A stretch of DNA of 42,381 nucleotides from an uncultured Oscillospiraceae bacterium (GTDB lineage: Bacteria > Bacillota > Clostridia > Oscillospirales > Oscillospiraceae), in contig CALWVZ010000012.1 in NCBI GenBank assembly GCA_944385125.1, positions 1 to 42,381 of the forward strand. Reading direction: 5' to 3'. The notes under the pieces are model-generated. The model was not told where the DNA came from. It worked only from the letters and a program-made list of their open reading frames with translations, and did no database searches. Below are positions 23,463-31,769 of the stretch, piece after piece; position 1 is the stretch's first letter; the number at the start of each line of letters is the position of its first letter. Both the position numbers and the translations under genes were made by a program.

Positions 23463-24605
23463 TTACTTGTTCTTTTTCCTGCCGAAGATGCTCTTTCCCG
23501 CATCTCCGTCCAGGTCGCCCATGGAGGCGGCGAACTGGCGCAGCAGTTCCTTCTGGTGGGAGCTCAGGTCCTTGGGCACCTTCAGCTGCACGGAGACGAA
23601 CTGGTCGCCCCGGCCGCTGCCTCTCAGGTAGGGTATGCCCTTGCCCCGCATGCGGAAGACGGAGCCGGGCTGGGTCCCCTCGGGTATGGTGAGCTTAACC
23701 TTGCCGTCCAGAGTAGGGACCTCTATCTCCGCCCCCAGCACGGCCTGGGCATAGCTTATCTCCTGCTCCAGCAGCACGGAGGTGCCTTCCCTTTCAAAGC
23801 GGGCGTGGGGCCGGACAATGATATTCACCAGCAGGTCTCCCGCAGGGCCGCCGTTGCTGCCTGCATTGCCGTAGCCGGGCCTGGATATGGTCTGTCCGTC
23901 GTCTATGCCGGCGGGGACGTTCACCTCCACCTTGTGCTGGCGGCGTATCTTCCCCATGCCCTTACAGGTCTTGCAGGGCTGGTGGATGATCTTGCCGGTG
24001 CCCCGGCACTTGGAGCAGGGGGAAGAGGTCTGCATCACGCCCAGGGGCGTACGCTGGTTGACCTTGATACTGCCCGTACCCTTACAGTCGGGACATATCT
24101 CCGGGGTAGTGCCGGGGGCGCAGCCGGTGCCCTTGCAGTCCGGGCACTGTTCCACCCTGGCCACAGTCACATCCTTCTTGCAGCCGAAAGCCGCCTCTTC
24201 AAAGCTTATGTTCAAGGTGGCTCTCAGGTTCTCGCCCTTTCTGGGGGCGTTGGGGTTGCGGGAGGCTCCCCCTCCGAAGCCGCCGAAAATGTCGCTGAAT
24301 ATGTCTCCGAAACCGCCAAAGCCGCCGAAATCTCCAAAGCCGCCAAAGCCGCCACCGCCGCCAAAGCCTGCATTGGGGTCAAAGGCCGCATGGCCGAACT
24401 GGTCGTACTTCTTCCGCTTCTCCTCATCGGAGAGCACCTCGTAGGCCTCGTTGGCCTCTTTGAAACGCTCCTCGCAGGCTTTGTCCCCGGGGTGCAGGTC
24501 CGGGTGGTTCTCCTTGGTTATTTTCCTGTATGCCTTTTTTATTTCATCCGCTGTGGCGTCCTTCTTGACGCCCAGCACCTCATAGTAATCTCTCTTATCA
24601 GCCAT
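23463..24605 (-). CDS. dnaJ: Chaperone DnaJ (Hsp40)
   Basis: 380 residues, full length. The J domain (about 5-70) contains the HPD motif in ENHPDLHPGDKA. A Gly/Phe-rich linker with repeated GGFGG/GGFGDFGG runs from about 78 to 112. The zinc region has four CxxCxGxG-type repeats (CPDCKGTG twice, CSKCRGTG, CKTCKGMG), then the substrate-binding C-terminal domains. It stimulates DnaK ATPase and delivers substrates. GGAG precedes the ATG. It is the last gene of the heat-shock operon, 102 bases after dnaK, with a hairpin in the gap that may lower its expression. Confidence 0.98.
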   Translation of the reverse strand: MADKRDYYEVLGVKKDATADEIKKAYRKITKENHPDLHPGDKACEERFKEANEAYEVLSDEEKRKKYDQFGHAAFDPNAGFGGGGGFGGFGDFGGFGGFGDIFSDIFGGFGGGASRNPNAPRKGENLRATLNISFEEAAFGCKKDVTVARVEQCPDCKGTGCAPGTTPEICPDCKGTGSIKVNQRTPLGVMQTSSPCSKCRGTGKIIHQPCKTCKGMGKIRRQHKVEVNVPAGIDDGQTISRPGYGNAGSNGGPAGDLLVNIIVRPHARFEREGTSVLLEQEISYAQAVLGAEIEVPTLDGKVKLTIPEGTQPGSVFRMRGKGIPYLRGSGRGDQFVSVQLKVPKDLSSHQKELLRQFAASMGDLDGDAGKSIFGRKKNK

Positions 24606-24657
24606 ATACTTCTCCTGAAAACCGTTACGGATTTACCTTCCCTGTAAATACACCATT

Positions 24658-24681
24658 AAGGCGGGGCATAAGCTCCGCCTT
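24658..24681. terminator. Hairpin between dnaK and dnaJ
   Basis: Arms AAGGCGGGGC (24658-24667) and GCTCCGCCTT (24672-24681) with loop ATAA. The T run (TTTTT) lies on the plus-strand side; in the dnaK-to-dnaJ direction the stem has one A-C mismatch and no clear U tract. It may act as a partial attenuator or processing site. Confidence 0.45.
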
Positions 24682-24707
24682 TTTGGTATTTATTACAGCG
24701 ATATCAA

Positions 24708-26579
24708 TTACTTATTGTTATCGTCGTCCACAACGGTGTAGTCGGCATCGTAGTAGTCCTGACCGCCCTGGCTGCTCTGGCCGCCCTGAGCGCCGCCGGT
24801 GTAGCCGCCGGCCTGGCTGGGGTCGAAGCCTGCGCCCTGGGCGCCGCCGGCCTGCTGGTAGAGCTTCTCGGAGATCTTGTAGAAGGCCTGGGTCAGAGCC
24901 TCGGTGGCGGACTTGATGGCTGCGGTGTCGGTGCCGGTGAGAGCGGTCTTCAAAGCGCCAAGCTTGGACTCCACTTCGCTCTTGTCGGAGGGGTCGAGCT
25001 TATCGCCGGACTCGCTGAGGGTCTTCTCGGTCTGGTAGACCATCTGGTCGCCCTGGTTGCGCACGTCCACTTCTTCCTTCCGCTTTGCATCCTCGGCGGC
25101 GTACATCTCGGCCTCCTTGACGGCCTTGTCGATATCCTCCTTGGACATGTTGGAGGAGGCGGTGATGGTGATGTGCTGCTCCTTGCCGGTGCCCAGGTCC
25201 TTGGCGGAGACATTGACTATGCCGTTGGCGTCGATGTCGAAGGTGACCTCTATCTGAGGCACGCCCCGGCGGGCCGGAGCTATGCCGTCCAGGTGGAAGC
25301 GGCCCAGGCTCTTGTTGTAGGCTGCCATCTCACGCTCGCCCTGGAGGACATTGACTTCAACGGAGGTCTGGTTGTCGGCGGCAGTGGAGAACACCTGGCT
25401 CTTGCGGGTGGGGATGGAGGTATTGCGCTCGATGAGCTTGGTGCACACGCCGCCCAGGGTCTCGATGCCCAGGGACAGAGGAGTCACGTCCACCAGGACT
25501 ATGCCCTCAACGTCGCCGGAGAGAACGCCGCCCTGAATGGCAGCGCCCAGAGCCACGCACTCGTCGGGGTTGATGCCCTTGAAGCCTTCCTTGCCAATAA
25601 GGGTCTTGACCATCTCCTGCACTGCGGGGATACGGCTGGAGCCGCCCACCAGCAGCACCTTGGTGATGTCGCTGGGCTGGAGGCCGGAGTCGGACAGAGC
25701 CTGCTTCACGGGGCCCATGGTCTTCTCCACCAGGTGGTGGGTCAGCTCGTTGAACTTGGCCCTGGTAAGGGTGATGTCCAGATGCTTGGGGCCGGTGGCG
25801 TCGGCGGTGATATAGGGGAGGTTGATGTTGGAGGTGGTGACGCCGGACAGCTCCACCTTGGCCTTTTCGGCGGCCTCCCGGAGACGCTGCATTGCCACCT
25901 TGTCGCTGCTCAGGTCTATGCCCTCGGTCTTCTTGAACTCCTGCACCAGATAGTCGGTGATGCACTTGTCAAAGTCGTCGCCGCCCAGGCGGTTGTTGCC
26001 GGCGGTGGCCAGAACGTCGATGACGCCGTCGCCTATCTCCAGGATGGACACGTCGAAGGTGCCGCCGCCCAGGTCGTAGACCATGATCTTCTGGTCATTC
26101 TCCTTGTCCAGGCCGTAGGCCAGAGCTGCGGCGGTGGGCTCGTTGATGATACGCTTCACGTCCAGACCGGCAATGCGGCCGGCGTCCTTGGTGGCCTGAC
26201 GCTGGGCGTCGGTGAAGTAGGCGGGGACGGTGATGACGGCCTCGGTGACGGCGCCGCCCAGATAGGCCTCGGCGTCAGCCTTCAGCTTCTGAAGGATCAT
26301 GGCGGATATCTCCTGGGGAGTGTAGGCCTTGTTGTCTATATTGACCTTGTAGTTGGAGCCCATCTCGCGCTTGATGGAGGAGATGGTGCGGTCGGGGTTG
26401 GTGATGGCCTGGCGCTTTGCCACCTGGCCCACCATGCGCTCGCCGCTCTTGGCAAAAGCCACTACGGAGGGAGTGGTGCGGGCGCCTTCGGCGTTGGCAA
26501 TGACGACGGCTTCGCCGCCCTCCATAACTGCCACGCAGCTGTTAGTAGTACCAAGATCTATACCTATAATCTTACTCAT
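24708..26579 (-). CDS. dnaK: Chaperone DnaK (Hsp70)
   Basis: 623 residues. The ATPase domain (about 1-360) starts [20 protein letters not shown] and has [13 protein letters not shown] and [15 protein letters not shown]. The substrate domain begins near [14 protein letters not shown] (about 367-380). The C-terminal tail is Gly/Gln-rich and ends with acidic residues before NNK, a variant of the usual EEVD-like end. Length is typical for Firmicutes. GGAGG precedes the ATG. It folds nascent and stressed proteins with GrpE and DnaJ, both encoded in this operon. Confidence 0.99.
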   Translation of the reverse strand: MSKIIGIDLGTTNSCVAVMEGGEAVVIANAEGARTTPSVVAFAKSGERMVGQVAKRQAITNPDRTISSIKREMGSNYKVNIDNKAYTPQEISAMILQKLKADAEAYLGGAVTEAVITVPAYFTDAQRQATKDAGRIAGLDVKRIINEPTAAALAYGLDKENDQKIMVYDLGGGTFDVSILEIGDGVIDVLATAGNNRLGGDDFDKCITDYLVQEFKKTEGIDLSSDKVAMQRLREAAEKAKVELSGVTTSNINLPYITADATGPKHLDITLTRAKFNELTHHLVEKTMGPVKQALSDSGLQPSDITKVLLVGGSSRIPAVQEMVKTLIGKEGFKGINPDECVALGAAIQGGVLSGDVEGIVLVDVTPLSLGIETLGGVCTKLIERNTSIPTRKSQVFSTAADNQTSVEVNVLQGEREMAAYNKSLGRFHLDGIAPARRGVPQIEVTFDIDANGIVNVSAKDLGTGKEQHITITASSNMSKEDIDKAVKEAEMYAAEDAKRKEEVDVRNQGDQMVYQTEKTLSESGDKLDPSDKSEVESKLGALKTALTGTDTAAIKSATEALTQAFYKISEKLYQQAGGAQGAGFDPSQAGGYTGGAQGGQSSQGGQDYYDADYTVVDDDNNK

Positions 26580-26644
26580 TGTGATTTCCTCCTGTATATG
26601 TGATTTATTTTTTTACAAACTTATATAACAAAGAGCCTTCGCTC

Positions 26645-27253
26645 TCAGTTAGCAACTTTTACCATGGCGAAGCGGATGACCTTGTCGCCCATTTTGAAGC
26701 CTTTCTGGAAGACCTCCACTATCTCGTTTTCGCCTTTTTCTTCGTCGTCCACATGCATCACCGCATTGTGGAGGCTTGGGTCGAATTTCTTGCCCAGGCT
26801 CTCTATCTCGCTGACGCCCAGCTTTTCCATGGTGGAGTTGAACTGGCTCATTATCATCTCCACGCCCCGGCGATAGGCCTCGTCGGCGGTGGGCTGCTCC
26901 AGGGCCCGCACCAGATTGTCGTACACCGGCAGGAACTTTTTCAGTGTGTCCGCCTTGATGTCGGCATAGAGGGAGTCCCTCTCCCGCTGGCTGCGCTTGC
27001 GGAAGTTGTCATACTCGGCGCAGAGGCGGAGATACTTGTCGTTGAGGGCGGCCATTTCTTCGGCGGGGGAAGGCTTTTCGGCCTCTTTTGCCTGCTTGGG
27101 CTCCTCCGTCTCCTTCTCCGGCTGCTTCTCAGACTTCAGGTCCTGGCTGTTTATCTCTTCGCTGTTTATTTCTTTTTCACTCTCCTGAGGGGCAGCTTCT
27201 TTCTTTTTTTCCTCATGCTGCTCAGGGGCGGTGGGCTGTTTATCTTTGCTCAT
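26645..27253 (-). CDS. grpE: Nucleotide exchange factor GrpE
   Basis: 202 residues. A long charged, low-complexity N-terminus (1-75, rich in Glu and Lys) leads into the paired coiled-coil (about 70-125, with LNDKYLRLCAEYDNFRKRSQRERD). The C-terminal beta domain contains FDPSLHNAVMHVDD and VEVFQKGFKMGDKVIRFAMVKVAN, the diagnostic GrpE end. It releases ADP from DnaK. Its start overlaps the end of hrcA by 14 bases; dnaK follows after a 65-base gap. Confidence 0.98.
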   Translation of the reverse strand: MSKDKQPTAPEQHEEKKKEAAPQESEKEINSEEINSQDLKSEKQPEKETEEPKQAKEAEKPSPAEEMAALNDKYLRLCAEYDNFRKRSQRERDSLYADIKADTLKKFLPVYDNLVRALEQPTADEAYRRGVEMIMSQFNSTMEKLGVSEIESLGKKFDPSLHNAVMHVDDEEKGENEIVEVFQKGFKMGDKVIRFAMVKVAN

Positions 27254-28331
27254 TGGATATGTCTCCCTTGATTATCAGTTTATTGTGTATTCCCTCCGGG
27301 GGACCTTCCCCGCCGCCCAGGCGCTGGGACAGGCCCGCCGCGAGCAGGCTCAGCTTTTCCGCCACGGCGGAATAGTCCATCCTTGTGGGCCCCACCACGC
27401 CGATGATGCCCCGGGTATTGTCCCCGGCGTCGTAGCTGGCGATTATCACGCTGGAGTCCTTCAGCTCCTCGGCCACATTCTCAGGGCCTATGAGCACCTT
27501 CACCTCGTTGGGTCCGCTCATGCTCACTCCGGGGGGCAGGATATATCCGCCGCCGGAGAGATAGCCCATCAGCTTATGGGCCTTGTCCGGGTCCCTGAAC
27601 TCCGGCTGGCTCAGCAGCCGGTTCTCCCCGCTTATGAAGGAAGCGGGCACTTTGGACTCGCTGAGCACCGAGATGGCAAAGGCGGCTATCACCGAGGTGA
27701 GGCCCATGGTGTCGTCGGCCGCCCGCTCGGTGGAGTTTATCAGCAGCGGCGTTATCTGGTCCTCTGTAATGCCGGTGAAGCCGGAATTGAAGAGGGAGGA
27801 CAGACGCTGCATCATGGGCTGGTCCACGGACACCGGCAGATGCACCAGCTTGTTTTTCACAGAGTTGTTGCTGAGCATCACCACGATAATGAAAGTGTTG
27901 GCGTCCACATATATTATGTCGAAGCGCTTGATGGTCACCGCAGCCTGGGTAGTGAGGGCCAGGGCCGGGTAATTGGTCAGCTGGGAGGCCAGGCGGCTCA
28001 CGTCGCTTATGGTGTCGTCCAGCTCCTGGAGCCTTCGGTTCAGGCGGCGGTTTATCTCCTCCGTCTCCTCCAGGCTCAGCTTCTGCTTCTCCATGAGCTC
28101 GTTGACGTACATGCGGTAGCCCATGGGGGTGGGCACCCGCCCGGCGGAGGTATGGGGCTGCTCCAGGTAGCCCATGTTCACCAGCTCCGCCAGTTCGTTG
28201 CGGATGGTGGCGGAAGAACAGCCCAGGCCCGCCTTGGCGGCTATGGCCTTGCTGCCCACCGGCTCCGCCGTCTGGATATACTCGTCTACCACCGCAGCTA
28301 ATATTTTCTTTTTCCTCTCGCTGATAGACAC
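27240..28331 (-). CDS. hrcA: Heat-inducible transcription repressor HrcA
   Basis: 363 residues from the GTG at 28331, where the protein begins with SISERKKKILAAVVDEYIQT as HrcA normally does and GGAG lies 9 bases upstream. A longer frame to 28409 is wrong because it crosses the promoter and the CIRCE operator. The winged helix (about 1-75) includes SATIRNELAELVNMGYLEQPHTSAGRVPT; the GAF-like domain follows. HrcA binds CIRCE and represses the operon, with GroEL usually acting as co-regulator. Confidence 0.97.
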   Translation of the reverse strand: MSISERKKKILAAVVDEYIQTAEPVGSKAIAAKAGLGCSSATIRNELAELVNMGYLEQPHTSAGRVPTPMGYRMYVNELMEKQKLSLEETEEINRRLNRRLQELDDTISDVSRLASQLTNYPALALTTQAAVTIKRFDIIYVDANTFIIVVMLSNNSVKNKLVHLPVSVDQPMMQRLSSLFNSGFTGITEDQITPLLINSTERAADDTMGLTSVIAAFAISVLSESKVPASFISGENRLLSQPEFRDPDKAHKLMGYLSGGGYILPPGVSMSGPNEVKVLIGPENVAEELKDSSVIIASYDAGDNTRGIIGVVGPTRMDYSAVAEKLSLLAAGLSQRLGGGEGPPEGIHNKLIIKGDISNEQR

Positions 28332-28355
28332 CTTAGCACTCTCCGCTTTAGACTG

Positions 28356-28382
28356 TTGGCACTCTTGCCTTTCGAGTGCTAA
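28356..28382. promoter_or_regulatory. CIRCE operator
   Basis: TTGGCACTC (28356-28364), a 9-base spacer and GAGTGCTAA (28374-28382); 8 of 9 arm positions pair. Consensus is TTAGCACTC-N9-GAGTGCTAA. It directly follows the -10 of the hrcA promoter. An extra TTAGCACTC half-site at 28333-28341 overlaps the hrcA ribosome binding region. Confidence 0.95.
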
Positions 28383-28409
28383 TATAGCATTCACCAGGGT
28401 CTTTGTCAA
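28381..28409 (-). promoter_or_regulatory. Sigma-A promoter of the hrcA operon
   Basis: Minus strand perfect TTGACA (28409-28404), a 17-base spacer and TATATT (28386-28381). The CIRCE arm overlaps the downstream edge of the -10. Confidence 0.9.
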
Positions 28410-28463
28410 TAGTTTCGCTCCCCCCGGCTTTCAAAATTCACAGTTTTGTCAAGAACCAACGAG

Positions 28464-28492
28464 TTTACAAATCTTTCCTGATGCGTTAGAAT
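28464..28492 (+). promoter_or_regulatory. Promoter of the MarR gene
   Basis: TTTACA (28464-28469), a 17-base spacer and TAGAAT (28487-28492), 36 bases before the ATG at 28529. Confidence 0.65.
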
Positions 28493-28528
28493 AAACGGGT
28501 AAGAATTTCTCCCGGAGGAAAAATAAAA

Positions 28529-28963
28529 ATGGTGGATAAAAGCTTTGTGGAAATATACGACAAGTTTAAACTGAGGTTTTACCGCAGCGTTTTTGAGCTG
28601 GTGAGGGAACGGGAAGGCTCGCTTTCCGCTATGGAGGCTTTTTCCCTGGAGGTCATCAATATGCTCTCCGAGCCCACGGTGGGCCAGTTTGCGGATTTCC
28701 TGAACATTTCCCAGTCCAACGCCACCTACAAGGTGAACAGCCTTATAAAGAAGGGCTATCTGGAGCGGCAGAACTCCCAGACCGACCGGCGGGAATATCA
28801 TCTGGTCCTCTCGGAGAAATACTATAATTATGCAAGCCTCATGAGCAGCTACGAGATGCAGGTGATAGAGCGGATAAAGCAGCGCTTTAACGAGGAGGAC
28901 CTGGAGAATCTGGACAGGATGCTGAAGATAATCTCCTCCGAGCTCATGCCCGAGTGCGAGTGA
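28529..28963 (+). CDS. MarR-family transcriptional regulator
   Basis: 144 residues with GGAGG upstream. The winged helix (about 45-105) contains VGQFADFLNISQSNATYKVNSL and the wing LERQNSQTDRREYHLVLSE, the DxR-type MarR signature. Long N- and C-terminal helices form the dimer interface. The ligand and targets are unknown; no co-transcribed gene is seen, since a terminator follows at once. It diverges from hrcA. Confidence 0.93.
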   Translation: MVDKSFVEIYDKFKLRFYRSVFELVREREGSLSAMEAFSLEVINMLSEPTVGQFADFLNISQSNATYKVNSLIKKGYLERQNSQTDRREYHLVLSEKYYNYASLMSSYEMQVIERIKQRFNEEDLENLDRMLKIISSELMPECE

Positions 28964-28977
28964 GGCGGCAGCTATAT

Positions 28978-29013
28978 AAGGGCAGCCCCGGGATAAATCC
29001 CTAGGCTGCCCTT
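28978..29013 (+). terminator. Terminator of the MarR gene
   Basis: Arms AAGGGCAGCC (28978-28987) and GGCTGCCCTT (29004-29013), followed by TATCC. It lies 15 bases after the stop. Confidence 0.8.
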
Positions 29014-29061
29014 TATCCATACATTTTTCTATCAGCTACGCAAGTGCGTATACTCAATTGC

Positions 29062-29077
29062 GTGTATCCGCATACAC
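29062..29077. promoter_or_regulatory. Operator-like palindrome before the small XRE gene
   Basis: GTGTAT-CCGC-ATACAC, a perfect 6-base inverted repeat, with a related GCGTATAC at 29047-29054. It sits 19 bases before the ATG of the XRE gene, suggesting autoregulation. Confidence 0.4.
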
Positions 29078-29095
29078 TCTCTTTGAGGTGATTTG

Positions 29096-29338
29096 ATGTC
29101 CGTCAAAGATGTTGTTGCGGAGCGTATACGCCAGCTTTGTGCACAGCGGGGCATTAAAGCAAACGAACTGGCAAACATTTCCGGGGTAACTCCATCCACT
29201 GTGTACAGCCTTTTGGACCGGCGCAGGCGGGATGTATCAATAATTACCATTAAAAAATTGTGCGACGGTCTTGATATCACTCTTGGCCAGTTCTTTTCCA
29301 CTCCGGAATTTGACCGGCTGGAGCAGGAGCTGAAATAA
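29096..29338 (+). CDS. Small XRE-family HTH regulator
   Basis: 80 residues from the ATG at 29096 (GAGGTG seven bases upstream; a TTG three bases earlier is the longer option). Nearly the whole protein is a Cro/C1-type HTH: VVAERIRQLCAQRGIKANEL, then SGVTPSTVYSLLDRRRRDVS. The C-terminus GLDITLGQFFSTPEFDRLE is the common ending of stand-alone XRE proteins in Clostridia. It is monocistronic, with an operator-like palindrome before it and a strong hairpin after it. Confidence 0.92.
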   Translation: MSVKDVVAERIRQLCAQRGIKANELANISGVTPSTVYSLLDRRRRDVSIITIKKLCDGLDITLGQFFSTPEFDRLEQELK

Positions 29339-29348
29339 GAAATAAGCT

Positions 29349-29382
29349 GCAAAAGCCGCAGGGTCGCCCCTGCGGCTTTTGC
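29349..29382. terminator. Bidirectional terminator between XRE and MFS genes
   Basis: Perfect 15-base arms (29349-29363 and 29368-29382) with loop TCGC. The arms contain AAAA/TTTT so either direction gains a U tract. Confidence 0.85.
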
Positions 29383-29413
29383 TGTACATTAACAAATTTC
29401 TCGTTTACAAGTC

Positions 29414-30748
29414 TCAGTCGTCCATATCCTCGAAGGCCTCCAGCCCCCGCTTGGCCTGGACCTTCACGTCTCCGTGGCGGACGAAGACCATGGTCACAAA
29501 GCTCATGGCCACGAAGAAGGCGGCGTAGGGGAAGAGCACCCGGTAGTCGATATGGCGCATCAGGGTGCCCGCCAGCATGGGAGTGACTATCTGGGCAGAC
29601 ATGGAGGCGGTGTAGTAGTAGCCGGTGAACTTGCCTATATCCGAGCCCTTGCACATCTCCACCACCATGGGCAGGGAGTTGACGTTGATGGCGGCCCAGG
29701 CCAGGCCCACCAGGGCAAAGACTACGAACATCACTGCGTTTATGCTGCTGTACACCGTGGTGAGCACATAACCCAGGGCAAAGCAGGCTGCCAGCAGGAT
29801 GATGCCTCCCATTATGGTCTTCCTGCGGCCTATTTTGGAAGCCAGAGCCCCTATGGGTATGTAGGAGACTATGGCGCCGCCGGTGGCTATCAGCAGGCAG
29901 GTGGAGGCCCCGCCCAGGCCCTGGCCCATGACCACGCTCACATAGGTGGTGAACCAGGTAGTGACGCCGTTATAACCTATGAACCACAGGGCGATGGAAG
30001 CCAGCAGGAAGCCCAGAGAGCGCTTCACCGGGGCGGGCAGCACCTCGTGGCCGCTGCCGTCGTCCTGAGCCAGGTCCCACTCCGGGTGCTGCTTTTCCAG
30101 AGCCTGGTTCTCGGCGCTGAGCTTAGGCTCCTTGATGGTTAGAAACAGCACGGCAATGGATACGAACATAATGGCGGAGACCACCATGAACAGGGGCTGG
30201 TAGTTCACATGCTCCAGGCCCTGGACCTTGGAGTTGGGGTACATCACCGCAGCCACTCCCAGATAGATTATGCCGCCCACAGCGCCCATTAGGTTTATAA
30301 TGGCGTTGCCTTTGGAGCGCAGGGGCTTGGGGGTCACGTCTGGCATCAGGGCCACGGCGGGAGAACGGTAGGTGCCCATGGCAATGAGCAGCAGGCCAAG
30401 GACAATGACGAAGGACACCATTTCAAAGCCTGAAGCGGAAACTGCATAGCCGTTATCCAGCAGGGGCAGGATATTCATGAGCACAATGGCACAGCCGGTA
30501 CCGAAGAGGATGAAGGGCATACGCTTGCCTATCCTGGTATTCGTCCTGTCAGATATGCCTCCGAAAACAGGCAGCAGAAACAGGGCCAGCACATTGTCCG
30601 CCGCCATGATGGCCCCGGACAGAGTCTCGTTGAGATGGAAGGTTTTGGTGAGGATAAGAGGGACTATGCTGTCGTACATCTGCCAGAAAGCACAGATGGA
30701 CAAGAAGGCCAGTCCCACCAGGACAGTGCGTTTGTTGTTCAGCTTCAT
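29414..30748 (-). CDS. Major facilitator superfamily transporter
   Basis: 444 residues with about 12 membrane helices and GGAGG before the ATG. The conserved cytoplasmic loop between helices 2 and 3 reads GGISDRTNTRIGKRMPF, a pattern seen in SLC45/GPH-like sugar transporter relatives in Firmicutes. A second half-repeat shows ASKIGRRKTIMGG. A long central cytoplasmic loop (about 205-240) is acidic. A sugar or glycoside:cation symport role is possible but the substrate cannot be assigned. It is a single-gene unit, with a TGTAAA/TTTACA palindrome over its -35. Confidence 0.9.
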   Translation of the reverse strand: MKLNNKRTVLVGLAFLSICAFWQMYDSIVPLILTKTFHLNETLSGAIMAADNVLALFLLPVFGGISDRTNTRIGKRMPFILFGTGCAIVLMNILPLLDNGYAVSASGFEMVSFVIVLGLLLIAMGTYRSPAVALMPDVTPKPLRSKGNAIINLMGAVGGIIYLGVAAVMYPNSKVQGLEHVNYQPLFMVVSAIMFVSIAVLFLTIKEPKLSAENQALEKQHPEWDLAQDDGSGHEVLPAPVKRSLGFLLASIALWFIGYNGVTTWFTTYVSVVMGQGLGGASTCLLIATGGAIVSYIPIGALASKIGRRKTIMGGIILLAACFALGYVLTTVYSSINAVMFVVFALVGLAWAAINVNSLPMVVEMCKGSDIGKFTGYYYTASMSAQIVTPMLAGTLMRHIDYRVLFPYAAFFVAMSFVTMVFVRHGDVKVQAKRGLEAFEDMDD

Positions 30749-30778
30749 TTGTGAAACCTCCGCATTTTTATGCTTTTT

Positions 30779-30807
30779 ATTTTATAATAGCAGTGTAAAT
30801 TTTACAA
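30779..30807 (-). promoter_or_regulatory. Promoter and operator-like repeat of the MFS gene
   Basis: Minus strand TTGTAA (30807-30802), a 17-base spacer and TAAAAT (30784-30779). The 13-base inverted repeat TGTAAATTTTACA (30794-30806) covers the -35. Confidence 0.6.
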
Positions 30808-30815
30808 TAAGAAAA

Positions 30816-30845
30816 TTGACTGGGGCAAGCCGGAAGTGGTAAAAT
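30816..30845 (+). promoter_or_regulatory. Promoter of the glycerophosphodiesterase gene
   Basis: TTGACT (30816-30821), an 18-base spacer and TAAAAT (30840-30845). The -35 lies 9 bases from the divergent MFS -35. Confidence 0.6.
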
Positions 30846-30887
30846 ACATGTAAAAGAAAATTTCAACTATCGGAAGAGGTGCTCCCT

Positions 30888-31700
30888 TTGACTAAGAAAA
30901 ACAAGCTGATATGGGCGGCGGCCGCAGCGGCGGCGGCTCCCGTTTTTCTTCTGGCCCCGGGCCACGCCGGCAGGCGGCAGAAGGCCCCCTTCATGGGGAT
31001 GAATTTTGCCCACCGGGGCCTCCATTCCCGGGATAAGAGCGTGCCGGAGAACTCCCTTGCCGCCTTCCGCCTTGCCGCCCGGGCCGGCTACGGGGTGGAG
31101 CTGGACGTCCATCTCAGCCGTGACGGTCAGGTGGTGGTCTTCCATGACGACGACCTGAAACGCATCTGCGGCGTGGAAGGCTGCATCGAGGACTACAGCT
31201 ATGAGCAGCTCCTGCAGTTCTCCCTCTGCGGCACGGAGGAGCGCATACCTCTGCTCAGCCAGGTTCTGGAAGTCATCCGGGGCCGTGGGCCTATCATCCT
31301 GGAGATAAAGACCGGGCGCAAAAACCGGGAGCTCTGCCGCAAGACCCTGGAACTTCTCAACAGCTATCGGGGCAGCGTGTGTGTGGAAAGCTTCAATCCC
31401 TTCGTGGTGGCCTGGTTTCGCTTCCACGCCCGGGATATGCTGAGAGGCCAGCTGTCCATGCCCGCCAAGTACTACGATATGAAAAAGCCCTGGGCCTTCA
31501 TCTTCTCCCATTGTCTCATGAACTTTATAGCCCGTCCCCAGTTCATAGCCTACCGCATAGGGCCCAGGCCCCTGGCTGTGCGCTTCTCTGAACTGCTGGG
31601 CGCCATGAAGGTGGGCTGGACCTCCCACGAGCCCAGGAACGAAAAGGGCCGGGACGCAGTCATCTTCGAGTTTTACAAACCCTGCATAAGCTTCAAATGA
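30888..31700 (+). CDS. Glycerophosphodiester phosphodiesterase, membrane-anchored
   Basis: 270 residues from the TTG at 30888 (GAGG eight bases upstream); a GTG at 30879 overlaps that site. An Ala-rich N-terminal anchor or signal (about 6-25) precedes the GDPD TIM barrel. Catalytic and metal residues are visible in NFAHRGLHS, PENSLAAFRLA and GVELDVHLSRDGQVVVFHDD. It should split glycerophosphodiesters such as lipid or teichoic-acid breakdown products at the outer membrane face, releasing glycerol-3-phosphate. It has its own promoter and terminator. Confidence 0.93.
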   Translation: MTKKNKLIWAAAAAAAAPVFLLAPGHAGRRQKAPFMGMNFAHRGLHSRDKSVPENSLAAFRLAARAGYGVELDVHLSRDGQVVVFHDDDLKRICGVEGCIEDYSYEQLLQFSLCGTEERIPLLSQVLEVIRGRGPIILEIKTGRKNRELCRKTLELLNSYRGSVCVESFNPFVVAWFRFHARDMLRGQLSMPAKYYDMKKPWAFIFSHCLMNFIARPQFIAYRIGPRPLAVRFSELLGAMKVGWTSHEPRNEKGRDAVIFEFYKPCISFK

Positions 31701-31717
31701 ACGGTCTGTACATAAGA

Positions 31718-31746
31718 GCCCGGCGGCAAGTTAAATGCCGCCGGGC
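31718..31746. terminator. Hairpin between convergent GDPD and AAA+ genes
   Basis: Perfect 11-base arms (31718-31728 and 31736-31746) with a 7-base loop. Confidence 0.8.
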
Positions 31747-31769
31747 CCCGTATATATTTTTTATATTTA

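Noticed and set aside
25173-26603. 476-codon plus-strand ORF opposite dnaK
   Set aside because: It is an antisense shadow: composition is Gly/Ala/Val/His-rich with no binding site, and dnaK on the other strand is unmistakable.
28332-28409. HrcA start at 28409
   Set aside because: That reading would translate through the -10 and the CIRCE operator; GTG at 28331 with GGAG matches the family N-terminus.
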